Shown here: positions 12,945-18,867 of the stretch, in pieces
How positions within the stretch are numbered: the stretch's first letter is position 1
How the letters are laid out: each line of letters starts with the position of its first letter
Assembly (NCBI GenBank): GCA_024278645.1
Contig: JAJRST010000472.1
Location: 1-18,867 of the forward strand
DNA: 18,867 bases
Reading direction: 5' to 3'
Source of the DNA: a bacterium
Lineage (GTDB): Bacteria > Zhuqueibacterota > Zhuqueibacteria > Residuimicrobiales > Krinioviventaceae
Notes under the pieces: model-generated
Database searches by the model: none
Told to the model about the DNA's origin: nothing
Seen by the model: the letters and a program-made list of their open reading frames with translations, nothing else
Translations under genes and position numbers: made by a program

Positions 12945-14978
12945 TTACAGTTCGTCTTCGTCCTCATCTTCGTCATCCATATCATCCGTGTTCATCGCCT
13001 CCAGTTCCGCGGGAGAAACAAGCACCTCCCTGGCCTTGCTGCCCTCGAAGGGGCCGACGACGCCGGCGTCTCCCAGTTGATCGATGAGTCGGGCGGCGCG
13101 GGAGTAGCCGACCTTGAGCTTGCGCTGGATGATGGACACCGATCCCTGGCCGCTGTTCACCACAACTTTCATGGCATCTTCAAACAACGGATCGCGATCG
13201 CCGCCATTCATGGCATAGCCTTCGACCTCTTCTTCCTCTTCTTTATAGGAGGCCAACGGTTTTTTGGGAAATTCCGGCTGATGACGGACAAATTCTATAA
13301 TGTGTTCAATTTCATTCAAGGAAATAAAGGCATTGTGCAGGCGAATGGTCTCCGGGCTGGCCGGCGGCAGGAACAGCATGTCGCCGCGACCGAGCAATTT
13401 TTCAGCGCCGTTCATATCCAGGATGGTGCGCGAATCGATTTTCGAAGCCACCTGAAAGGCAATTCTCGCCGGGAAATTGGCCTTGATGATGCCGGTGATC
13501 ACATCCACGGACGGGCGCTGCGTCGCCAGGATGAGGTGAATGCCGACGGCGCGCGACATCTGCGTCAAACGGGCGATCGGCTCTTCCACGTCCTTTGATG
13601 CGCTGGACGTGAGCATCAGGTCGGCCAGTTCATCGACAATGACGACGAGATAATAGAGCGGCTGCGGGTTGTCCTCGCTCTGCGGCGCATAAAGGCCCTC
13701 GCGTATGCGCTCATTATACTCCTCGATGTTGCGCACGCCGGCGGCGGCCAGCAGGGTATAGCGATGTTCCATTTCCAGCTCGACGGATTTCAGCATCTGA
13801 ATGGCCGACTTGGCGTTGGTGGCCACTTTTTGCCTGGCGCCTTCCACATAGTTCAAATGGTGCTTGTACAGCTTGGCGTAATTGGAAAGCTCCAGGCGCT
13901 TGGGATCGATCATCACCAACTGTACTTCCGCGGGCGTGGACTTGTAAATAAAACTCATAATGATGGTATTCAGGCAAACGCTCTTGCCGGAGCCTGTCGA
14001 GCCGGCGACGAGCAGATGCGGCATTTTAGCAAGATCGGAGACAAAGGGCCTGCCGGAAATGGTCTTGCCAAGAGCGAAGGTCAGCGGCGACGTTGAATCG
14101 CGAAACTCGGGCGTATCGAGGATTTCCCGCAGGTAAACAATCTCCGGCGCGGGGTTGGGAATTTCGATGCCAATGGCCGACTTGCCGGGAATGGGCGCCA
14201 CAATGCGGATTCGTTTGGCGCGCATAGCCATGGCAAGATCGTCGGCAAGAGAGATGACGCGGGAGACGCGGATGCCCGGCGCCAGCTCCAGCTCGTAAAG
14301 CGTAATCACCGGTCCCGGATGAATCTCCACCACACGGGCGCGGATACCGAAATCTTCCAGCTTTTCTTCCAGCAATTGCGCATTCATGCGGTACGCTTCT
14401 TCGCTGATGCCCTCGGTCTGAAGAGGCGGCATGGTCAACAGATCGAGCGGCGGCTTTTGGTATTGCACATTATAATCGCTGCTGGAAAAGGCGGCGGACG
14501 GCGCCAGCGCCGGTTCATTGAACCCGTCGTCGGCTTCCGCTTCTTCTTCCGGCGCCTGGGCCTCCTCGGTCTCAAAGCCCGTTCCGCTCAATTCTTCTTC
14601 CGACGGCTGCGGCATAAATTTATGTATCGGCGGTTGTTCTCTTTTGGCAATGACCGGCCCCCGGCGGTCGTCAAACTGGCGATCGTCGACAATTTTGGGA
14701 CGGTCCCTGCTCCGAAGTCGAATGTTGAACAGGGACTTTGCCGCATCGGAGACGACATAATAACTGCGCACAAGAAAAGATTCCACCGACTGCAACACCT
14801 CGGATAAACTCAGCGTGGTGACAAGCAGCACGGTCAGCAAAATCAGGCCGATGAGCAGAACAATGGCGCCGTAAGGGCCGAGGAAAAATATCAGCACTTG
14901 GGCGCCGATCATGCCCATGTAGCCGGAAAAGCTGAACGCCGGCGCCGGCCCATCCAGGGCGGAAATCGATTCGTGCAA
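12945..14978 (-). CDS. ftsK: FtsK/SpoIIIE DNA translocase, motor part (interrupted gene)
   Basis: This frame holds the last membrane helix, linker, motor and DNA-reading domains of FtsK, which pumps chromosomal DNA at the septum and activates XerCD recombination at dif. A helix (about residues 24-52) is followed by an acidic/proline linker and the alpha/beta motor with Walker A AGSTGSGKSV (325-334) and Walker B LVVIVDELADLM. The gamma winged helix (VSIIQRKLKVGYSRAARLIDQ) reads orienting sequences. An unusual acidic tail, DDMDDEDEDEDEL, ends the protein. The frame is open up to a TAG at 15027-15029 and joins the upstream membrane fragment in the same phase. The nominal TTG start at 14978 has no ribosome site and lies in the middle of the membrane domain. 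It is therefore one gene of about 807 codons broken by a stop, either a true mutation or a sequence error. Five other genes here end in TAG, arguing against recoding. Confidence 0.92.
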   Translation of the reverse strand: MHESISALDGPAPAFSFSGYMGMIGAQVLIFFLGPYGAIVLLIGLILLTVLLVTTLSLSEVLQSVESFLVRSYYVVSDAAKSLFNIRLRSRDRPKIVDDRQFDDRRGPVIAKREQPPIHKFMPQPSEEELSGTGFETEEAQAPEEEAEADDGFNEPALAPSAAFSSSDYNVQYQKPPLDLLTMPPLQTEGISEEAYRMNAQLLEEKLEDFGIRARVVEIHPGPVITLYELELAPGIRVSRVISLADDLAMAMRAKRIRIVAPIPGKSAIGIEIPNPAPEIVYLREILDTPEFRDSTSPLTFALGKTISGRPFVSDLAKMPHLLVAGSTGSGKSVCLNTIIMSFIYKSTPAEVQLVMIDPKRLELSNYAKLYKHHLNYVEGARQKVATNAKSAIQMLKSVELEMEHRYTLLAAAGVRNIEEYNERIREGLYAPQSEDNPQPLYYLVVIVDELADLMLTSSASKDVEEPIARLTQMSRAVGIHLILATQRPSVDVITGIIKANFPARIAFQVASKIDSRTILDMNGAEKLLGRGDMLFLPPASPETIRLHNAFISLNEIEHIIEFVRHQPEFPKKPLASYKEEEEEVEGYAMNGGDRDPLFEDAMKVVVNSGQGSVSIIQRKLKVGYSRAARLIDQLGDAGVVGPFEGSKAREVLVSPAELEAMNTDDMDDEDEDEDEL

Positions 14979-15026
14979 CGCAAAGGCGATGGAAATGTAA
15001 AAGGCGAACAGCAGCGTCAGACCGGA

Positions 15027-15368
15027 CTAGCGCTTCAATTGCTGCGTATCTTTTTGCAGCAAACGATTCCAGCCCCATACAAAAAATATAAAGGGGACAA
15101 TGAGAACAGGGTAGCCGATTGTCCAGCGAATGAGAAAGTGCGAAATGTAAACGCCGGCCCAGCCGAGGCCATTGCTGAAAGCGCCGTCAAGGTTCATGTG
15201 CGACGGCGTTTCGGCCGGGTTGTAGGTGTAAAGAGCGATGAAGACCAGGACGCTGAACAGGAGGAGCAAAAGGCCCAGGATTTCATGCTCTTTTTCAGGA
15301 GTCACGAACATTCGTTTTTGCGTCTTTCGCACTCTTCGCCGAGGTTTTCGCGTTTTTCGTCGTGTCAT
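15027..15368 (-). CDS. ftsK: FtsK N-terminal membrane fragment (interrupted gene)
   Basis: This 113-codon frame encodes a basic cytoplasmic start (MTRRKTRKPRRRVRKTQKR) and the first FtsK membrane helices, EILGLLLLLFSVLVFIALYT and YPVLIVPFIFFVWGWNRLL. The N-terminal domain normally anchors FtsK at the division septum. The frame ends at TAG 15027-15029, but codons immediately after it in the same phase continue sensibly as SGLTLLFAFYISIAFALHE, the next membrane helix. The start lies 6 bases after the comB stop. If the stop is real, this fragment alone would be a short membrane protein lacking the motor. Confidence 0.8.
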   Translation of the reverse strand: MTRRKTRKPRRRVRKTQKRMFVTPEKEHEILGLLLLLFSVLVFIALYTYNPAETPSHMNLDGAFSNGLGWAGVYISHFLIRWTIGYPVLIVPFIFFVWGWNRLLQKDTQQLKR

Positions 15369-15374
15369 GAAATA

Positions 15375-16109
15375 CTAGTGTCTTGCAATAGTCTTTACGC
15401 ACCCGCTTGCATAAAGCGGAACTATTTGGCAAGCGTCAACACGGGCGCAGAAAGCCAGATCGGATTCATAGCCAAGGCGCTGCAGAAACTTGCCATGCGG
15501 ACTGTTGTGCATCAGCTCATTGACGCGTCCTTTGTACTCGCGCGACAAGGTCAAAATGCGCGCCGCCTGATCATCCATTGAAAACTGTTCCGGCGACGCC
15601 GTGACCTGATTGTCCATTAAAAAACCGCAGCATACGGAATCTTCCAGGGAAAATTCGCCATAGATGCCGGCGGCGACGAGGGCGACATCTTCCTCTCGTT
15701 GCAGCACATAGTCCGCCACGGCGGTCATATTTAAAAAAGACAAAACCAGCGTTTGTTTCGCTCTTCCGGCGTTGACAAGAGCTTTGGTGCCGTTCGTCGT
15801 CGTCGTGACTACAATCTTGTCCGCGATGGCCTTCCGTGTATAATCCTGCGGCGAATTGCCGAAATCAAAACCGTCGATGCGCTCGCCTTTGCGCTCGCCG
15901 CCCAGGATAATTTCACTTTTCGGCAGCAATGCCGCTGTCTGCCGCGCCTCTTCCACTTTAACCACAGGAATAACTTTGCGGCAGCCGTTGGCGAGCGCGG
16001 TCACAATCGTCGTTGTGGCGCGCAACACATCGGCGACAACGGCGATTGAATGTTCAATATCAGCGTCAAAGACCTCGTCGGCGGAGTGGAAAAATCGTAT
16101 CGTTCGCAT
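15375..16109 (-). CDS. comB: 2-phosphosulfolactate phosphatase family protein (ComB)
   Basis: The product is a 244-residue soluble protein of the ComB family. In coenzyme M biosynthesis it removes phosphate from 2-phosphosulfolactate to give sulfolactate, using magnesium. Family signatures are ADVLRATTTI (about residues 26-35), GGERKGERIDGFDFGNSP (about 70-87), TTTTNGTKAL (about 102-111) and AAGIYGEFSLEDSVCCG (about 146-162). Many bacteria that make no coenzyme M carry a homologue, whose natural substrate is uncertain. No comA, comC or sulfolactate-handling gene is in view. It begins 12 bases after the gcvT stop with only a weak ribosome site and ends 6 bases before ftsK, so it is embedded in the housekeeping operon. 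It ends in TAG. Confidence 0.9.
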   Translation of the reverse strand: MRTIRFFHSADEVFDADIEHSIAVVADVLRATTTIVTALANGCRKVIPVVKVEEARQTAALLPKSEIILGGERKGERIDGFDFGNSPQDYTRKAIADKIVVTTTTNGTKALVNAGRAKQTLVLSFLNMTAVADYVLQREEDVALVAAGIYGEFSLEDSVCCGFLMDNQVTASPEQFSMDDQAARILTLSREYKGRVNELMHNSPHGKFLQRLGYESDLAFCARVDACQIVPLYASGCVKTIARH

Positions 16110-16121
16110 TCGCGGGCAGCG

Positions 16122-17207
16122 TCATCCTTTTTTATAGAACGGCGTCTTGACTACGGTCGCCGGAGTTCGTTTTCCTCTGATTTCAATTTCGATCGGCGTT
16201 CCAACCTTTGATGCGCCGACGGCCACGTAGCCCATACCGATTCCTTTTTGCAGCATGGGCGAAAATGTGCCGCTGGTCACATGGCCGATTTCCTCGTCGC
16301 CCTGAAATATCTTATAGCCATGCCGCGGAAACGCTTTGCCTTCCACTTGAAAACCGACAAGCTTGCGCGTCACGCCCTGCTCTTTCACCTTTTGGATCGC
16401 CGCTCTGCCGATGAAATCGCCCTTGTCGAGTTTGGTGATCCATCCCAGTCCCGCTTCAAGAGGATTGGTCGTCTCGTCGATGTCATTGCCGTACAAACAA
16501 TATTTCATCTCCAGGCGCAGCGTATCGCGCGCGCCAAGGCCGATGGGCTCGATATCAAACTCCTCGCCCGCCGCCATGAGGGCGTTCCATATCTGCTCCG
16601 AATGTTCGCGAGGAAAGCAAAGTTCAAAACCGGGTTCGCCCGTGTACCCGGTGCGCGAAACGATCATCTCCACGCCGTCGACAGCGCCTTGCCGCAGCCA
16701 GTAAAACGGGATGTCGCCGAGCGGCAAGTCGGTGATTTTTTGCAGCGTCGCCTCGGCCTTGGGACCCTGCAGGGCCAACAGACTCAGCTCGTCGCTGCGA
16801 TTGACCATGCCGGCGTTGGGCGGCAAATGCTGCTGCATCCACTGCCAGTCTTTATCGATATTCGAAGCGTTGACGACGACCATATATTGATCGGGCAAAC
16901 GGTAGACGAGCAGGTCATCGACAATACCGCCGTCATCGTAGCACATGGCCGAATATTGCACCTGGTTGACGGCCAGTTTACCGACATCATTAACAGTAAC
17001 TTTTTGTAAGAATGCGAGCGCGTCGTCGCCGGTAATAAAAAACTCTCCCATGTGAGACACGTCAAAGAGGCCGACGCTTGTGCGAACGCGACGGTGCTCT
17101 TGCATGATGCCGGCATATTGAACGGGCATATAATAACCGGCAAACTCGACGATCTTGGCGTTTAACTTTCGATGAATATCATAAAAACCTGTCTTTTTGA
17201 TCTCCAC
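16122..17207 (-). CDS. gcvT: Glycine cleavage system T protein (aminomethyltransferase)
   Basis: The product is a 361-residue cytoplasmic enzyme that transfers the methylene carbon from aminomethylated H protein to tetrahydrofolate, releasing ammonia. The N-terminal half shows GLFDVSHMGEF (about residues 46-56), the catalytic-aspartate segment DDGGIVDDLLVY (91-102) and VVNASNIDKD (111-120). The middle has SRTGYTGEPGFEL, and the C-terminal barrel ends with GHVTSGTFSPMLQKGIGMGY. All are hallmarks of GcvT, and the length is normal. The start is GTG at 17205-17207, supported by GGGGAG (17214-17219) six bases before it. The genes for H, P and L proteins are not in the window, so gcvT stands alone within a mixed housekeeping operon. 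YgfZ/IbaG-type paralogues are less likely given full conservation of the folate-site motifs. Confidence 0.96.
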   Translation of the reverse strand: MEIKKTGFYDIHRKLNAKIVEFAGYYMPVQYAGIMQEHRRVRTSVGLFDVSHMGEFFITGDDALAFLQKVTVNDVGKLAVNQVQYSAMCYDDGGIVDDLLVYRLPDQYMVVVNASNIDKDWQWMQQHLPPNAGMVNRSDELSLLALQGPKAEATLQKITDLPLGDIPFYWLRQGAVDGVEMIVSRTGYTGEPGFELCFPREHSEQIWNALMAAGEEFDIEPIGLGARDTLRLEMKYCLYGNDIDETTNPLEAGLGWITKLDKGDFIGRAAIQKVKEQGVTRKLVGFQVEGKAFPRHGYKIFQGDEEIGHVTSGTFSPMLQKGIGMGYVAVGASKVGTPIEIEIRGKRTPATVVKTPFYKKG

Positions 17208-17213
17208 GGTCCG

Positions 17214-17219
17214 CTCCCC
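17214..17219 (-). promoter_or_regulatory. Ribosome-binding site deciding the GTG start of gcvT
   Basis: GGGGAG on the minus strand is six bases before the GTG, an ideal spacing. It supports GTG rather than the later in-frame codons as the start. Confidence 0.6.
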
Positions 17220-17249
17220 ATGTCTGCAAGTTTTTAAAATTAAAAGATA

Positions 17250-17272
17250 TTGAAAATAGCATTTATTTTCAA
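17250..17272 (-). promoter_or_regulatory. AT-rich perfect inverted repeat upstream of gcvT, overlapping a possible promoter
   Basis: TTGAAAATA and TATTTTCAA form a perfect nine-base inverted repeat with a five-base loop, between the rseP stop and gcvT. On the minus strand TTGAAA, 17 bases, then TATCTT gives a moderate sigma-70-like promoter whose spacer is the repeat itself. Alternatively the hairpin followed by TATCTTTTAATTTT could act as a weak terminator for rseP. The stem has only two G-C pairs, so an operator or promoter role is at least as likely. Confidence 0.4.
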
Positions 17273-17282
17273 CACAGTCAAG

Positions 17283-18362
17283 TTATTGTCCGATATGCAA
17301 AAAGTCGTTTATAATGACAAAAACCATCAACGCCAGCAACAGCGCCATGCCGATTTGTTGCACGACCATTTTGATTTTTGTAGAGATGGGCCTCCGGATG
17401 ACGCCCTCTATGAGAAGATAAACGAGGTGCCCTCCGTCGAGCACCGGAATCGGCAGCAAGTTGAGCAAGCCGAGATTGATGCTGAGGATGGCGGCGAACG
17501 CCAGCAGGGCGGAAAATCCGCCCTTGGCCACCTGGCCGGTCATTTCGGCGATGCGCAGCGGGCCGGCCAGCGCATCCTTTGCCGGCACCTGTCCGCTGAA
17601 AAGCAATCCAAAGGAACGAAAAATCATCTGTGTTTTGTACACGGTATTGACAGAGCCGTACCACAGCGCTTTAAAAATGCCCACCTGTTGCGTTTCCGTT
17701 TGCGGCCCAATGCCGATGAGGCCGATTTCCCGAATCGGGTCCTTCATGGGGACGACGGTAGTTGAAAAAGTCTGTCCGTCCCGTTCCCATTCAATGAGCA
17801 GCGGCTGCTGCGGCGCGGCATGTACTATTTTAACCAGATCGTCCCACATCTCGACCGGCGTGCCGGCGACTTTGGTGATTCTATCTCCGGCTTGTAAACC
17901 GATCGAGTCGGCCGGCGTGCCCGGCAAAACATTGCCGACAACGGCATAGTTGGGATCCGCCGTGGTTTCCACGCCGGAAATCATAAAGATCGAGGAATAG
18001 ATGATGGCGGCCAAAATAACGTTGAATGCCGGGCCGGCAAAGATGACCAGAAATCGCGCCCACAAGGGCTTGGACATGAATTCCCACGGCTCGCCTTTAA
18101 TGCTGCCCTCGTCCATGCTTTCATCGATCATGCCGGTCATTTTCACATAGCCGCCGAGCGGAATAGCCGAGATGCAATAGTCGGTGTCGCCGATTTTCTT
18201 GCCGAACAACCGCGGCGGAAAGCCGATGGAAAAGCGCTCCACGCGAATGCCGACCAATTTGGCGACCAGAAAATGCCCGAGTTCGTGCGCCAGCACCAAT
18301 AGGCCGATTGTAAAAATAAAAGGCAGACCGTAGCTTGTTAGAATATTTCCAATTTGTGCCAT
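17283..18362 (-). CDS. rseP: Site-2 intramembrane zinc metalloprotease RseP
   Basis: The product is a 359-residue M50 protease of the inner membrane, which cuts anti-sigma factors and signal-peptide remnants within the membrane. The zinc motif HELGH (residues 26-30) is in the first helix, followed by GFPPRLFGKKIGDTDYCIS and PLGGYVKMTGM. A single PDZ domain covers about residues 140-204 (VVGNVLPGTPADSIGLQAGD). The third zinc ligand lies in NLLPIPVLDGGH (residues 301-312), and a final helix closes the protein. I moved the start eight codons downstream to ATG 18360-18362, because AGGA (18370-18373) sits seven bases before it and the upstream ATG lacks a site. The gene follows dxr by 78 bases, a very common bacterial pairing. 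A one-PDZ form is shorter than E. coli RseP and usual outside proteobacteria. Confidence 0.96.
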   Translation of the reverse strand: MAQIGNILTSYGLPFIFTIGLLVLAHELGHFLVAKLVGIRVERFSIGFPPRLFGKKIGDTDYCISAIPLGGYVKMTGMIDESMDEGSIKGEPWEFMSKPLWARFLVIFAGPAFNVILAAIIYSSIFMISGVETTADPNYAVVGNVLPGTPADSIGLQAGDRITKVAGTPVEMWDDLVKIVHAAPQQPLLIEWERDGQTFSTTVVPMKDPIREIGLIGIGPQTETQQVGIFKALWYGSVNTVYKTQMIFRSFGLLFSGQVPAKDALAGPLRIAEMTGQVAKGGFSALLAFAAILSINLGLLNLLPIPVLDGGHLVYLLIEGVIRRPISTKIKMVVQQIGMALLLALMVFVIINDFLHIGQ

Positions 18363-18369
18363 AAAATTA

Positions 18370-18373
18370 TCCT
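18370..18373 (-). promoter_or_regulatory. Ribosome-binding site deciding the rseP start
   Basis: AGGA on the minus strand lies seven bases before the ATG at 18360-18362. The alternative ATG at 18384-18386 has no comparable site upstream. Confidence 0.5.
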
Positions 18374-18440
18374 GGTTAAAGATCATGTTTGTAGTTGAGA
18401 CGCTTAACTAAACGAAGAGATTCACGATAAAATTCCACCA

Positions 18441-18867
18441 TCATATATGCCGGTCGACAAAGGCGCGCGCCCAAAGATCAGCCGCCACAAGCGCTTCAAC
18501 ATCCGGCTTTGCAACGAAATGGTGCGCGTCCAGGGCCTGCTCGATGAGGGCCGGTATCTGCTCAAACGAAATTCGCCTGTCCAGAAACCCGGCGACGGCG
18601 ATTTCATTGGCGGCGTTCAATACGGCAGGCGCCGTCCCTCCTGCTTTAACGGCCTCAAAGGCCAACCCCAGACAACGAAATTTTTGCATATCCGGTTCTT
18701 CAAATGTCAACTGCTTCAAGGAAGACCAGGCAAGCCGCGGAAAATCCGAAGCCAGGCGCCTGGGATAGGTCAACGCCAGTTGAATGGGCACGCGCATATC
18801 CGGCGCCCCCAACTGCGCTTTGACCGAACCGTCGTGAAAGGCGACCATGGAATGGATGATCGATTGC
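18441..18867 (-). CDS. dxr: 1-deoxy-D-xylulose 5-phosphate reductoisomerase, C-terminal part
   Basis: These 141 codons are the C-terminal end of Dxr (IspC), which converts DXP to 2-C-methyl-D-erythritol 4-phosphate with NADPH in the MEP route to isoprenoids. Those isoprenoids include the undecaprenyl carrier needed for glycan assembly. The visible protein starts with QSIIHSMVAFHDGSVKAQLG, the HPQSIIHSMV motif after the catalytic domain. It continues with MRVPIQLALTYP and NAANEIAVAGFL, both highly conserved in Dxr, and the four-helix C-terminal domain. The 5' end lies beyond the right edge; the open frame runs to the last base. It ends in TGA 78 bases before rseP, with no clear terminator between, so both are probably on one transcript. 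Confidence 0.95.
   Translation of the reverse strand, partial: QSIIHSMVAFHDGSVKAQLGAPDMRVPIQLALTYPRRLASDFPRLAWSSLKQLTFEEPDMQKFRCLGLAFEAVKAGGTAPAVLNAANEIAVAGFLDRRISFEQIPALIEQALDAHHFVAKPDVEALVAADLWARAFVDRHI

Noticed and set aside
15027..15029. TAG as a recoded sense codon (pyrrolysine or alternative code)
   Set aside because: At least five other genes in the window end at TAG with no sensible protein beyond it, and no read-through context or insertion element is visible. Error or mutation is simpler.
1..18867. Phage-defence system, CRISPR array, toxin-antitoxin pair or insertion sequence
   Set aside because: I looked for direct-repeat arrays, transposase or recombinase motifs and small paired toxin/antitoxin genes on both strands and found none; the gene content is housekeeping plus surface polysaccharide.

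Overview
The window is a dense, entirely minus-strand stretch of a Gram-negative-type bacterial chromosome. Diderm markers are lolA, rseP, a Wzc-type tyrosine kinase, an SLBB export protein and a GT9 heptosyltransferase-like enzyme. The FtsK motor carries an inserted segment after its LELS motif (KLYKHHLNYVEG) that I associate with FtsK of the Bacteroidota/Calditrichota side of the tree. Together with the dxr-rseP-gcvT-comB-ftsK-lolA order this makes a Calditrichota/KSB1-like or other FCB-group bacterium my best guess, at low to moderate confidence. I see no rRNA, tRNA, CRISPR array, transposase or phage gene. No gene-free stretch exceeds about 210 bases.

Read in the direction of transcription (right to left), the window opens with a housekeeping block. 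It holds dxr (cut by the right edge), the site-2 protease rseP, the glycine-cleavage T protein gcvT, the 2-phosphosulfolactate phosphatase homologue comB, the DNA translocase ftsK and the lipoprotein carrier lolA. The ftsK frame is broken by an in-frame TAG at 15027-15029, so the four-helix membrane domain and the motor lie in two separate but co-linear ORFs.

It continues straight into a surface-polysaccharide locus: a short SLBB-domain export protein, a Wzc-type chain-length regulator/BY-kinase, and a NusG-paralogue antiterminator of the UpxY/RfaH/LoaP kind. A strong intrinsic terminator (8566-8616) sits immediately after the antiterminator gene. Downstream of it come an SLC13-type permease with RCK_C domains, a beta-helix lipoprotein, a Wzx-like flippase, a Wzy-like polymerase, a sulfotransferase, a GT9 glycosyltransferase and the start of a GT-B (GT4-like) glycosyltransferase cut by the left edge. 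The last five genes overlap one another by 4 to 17 bases.

Taken together, the left part looks like a Wzx/Wzy-dependent pathway for a probably sulfated polysaccharide. Its distal genes may be gated by processive antitermination across the 8.6-kb terminator. The most notable points are the amber-interrupted ftsK, the antiterminator/terminator pair with a structured leader, a 22-base repeat shared in opposite orientations by two intergenic regions, the unusually short SLBB protein, and the pairing of a sulfate-type permease with a sulfotransferase.
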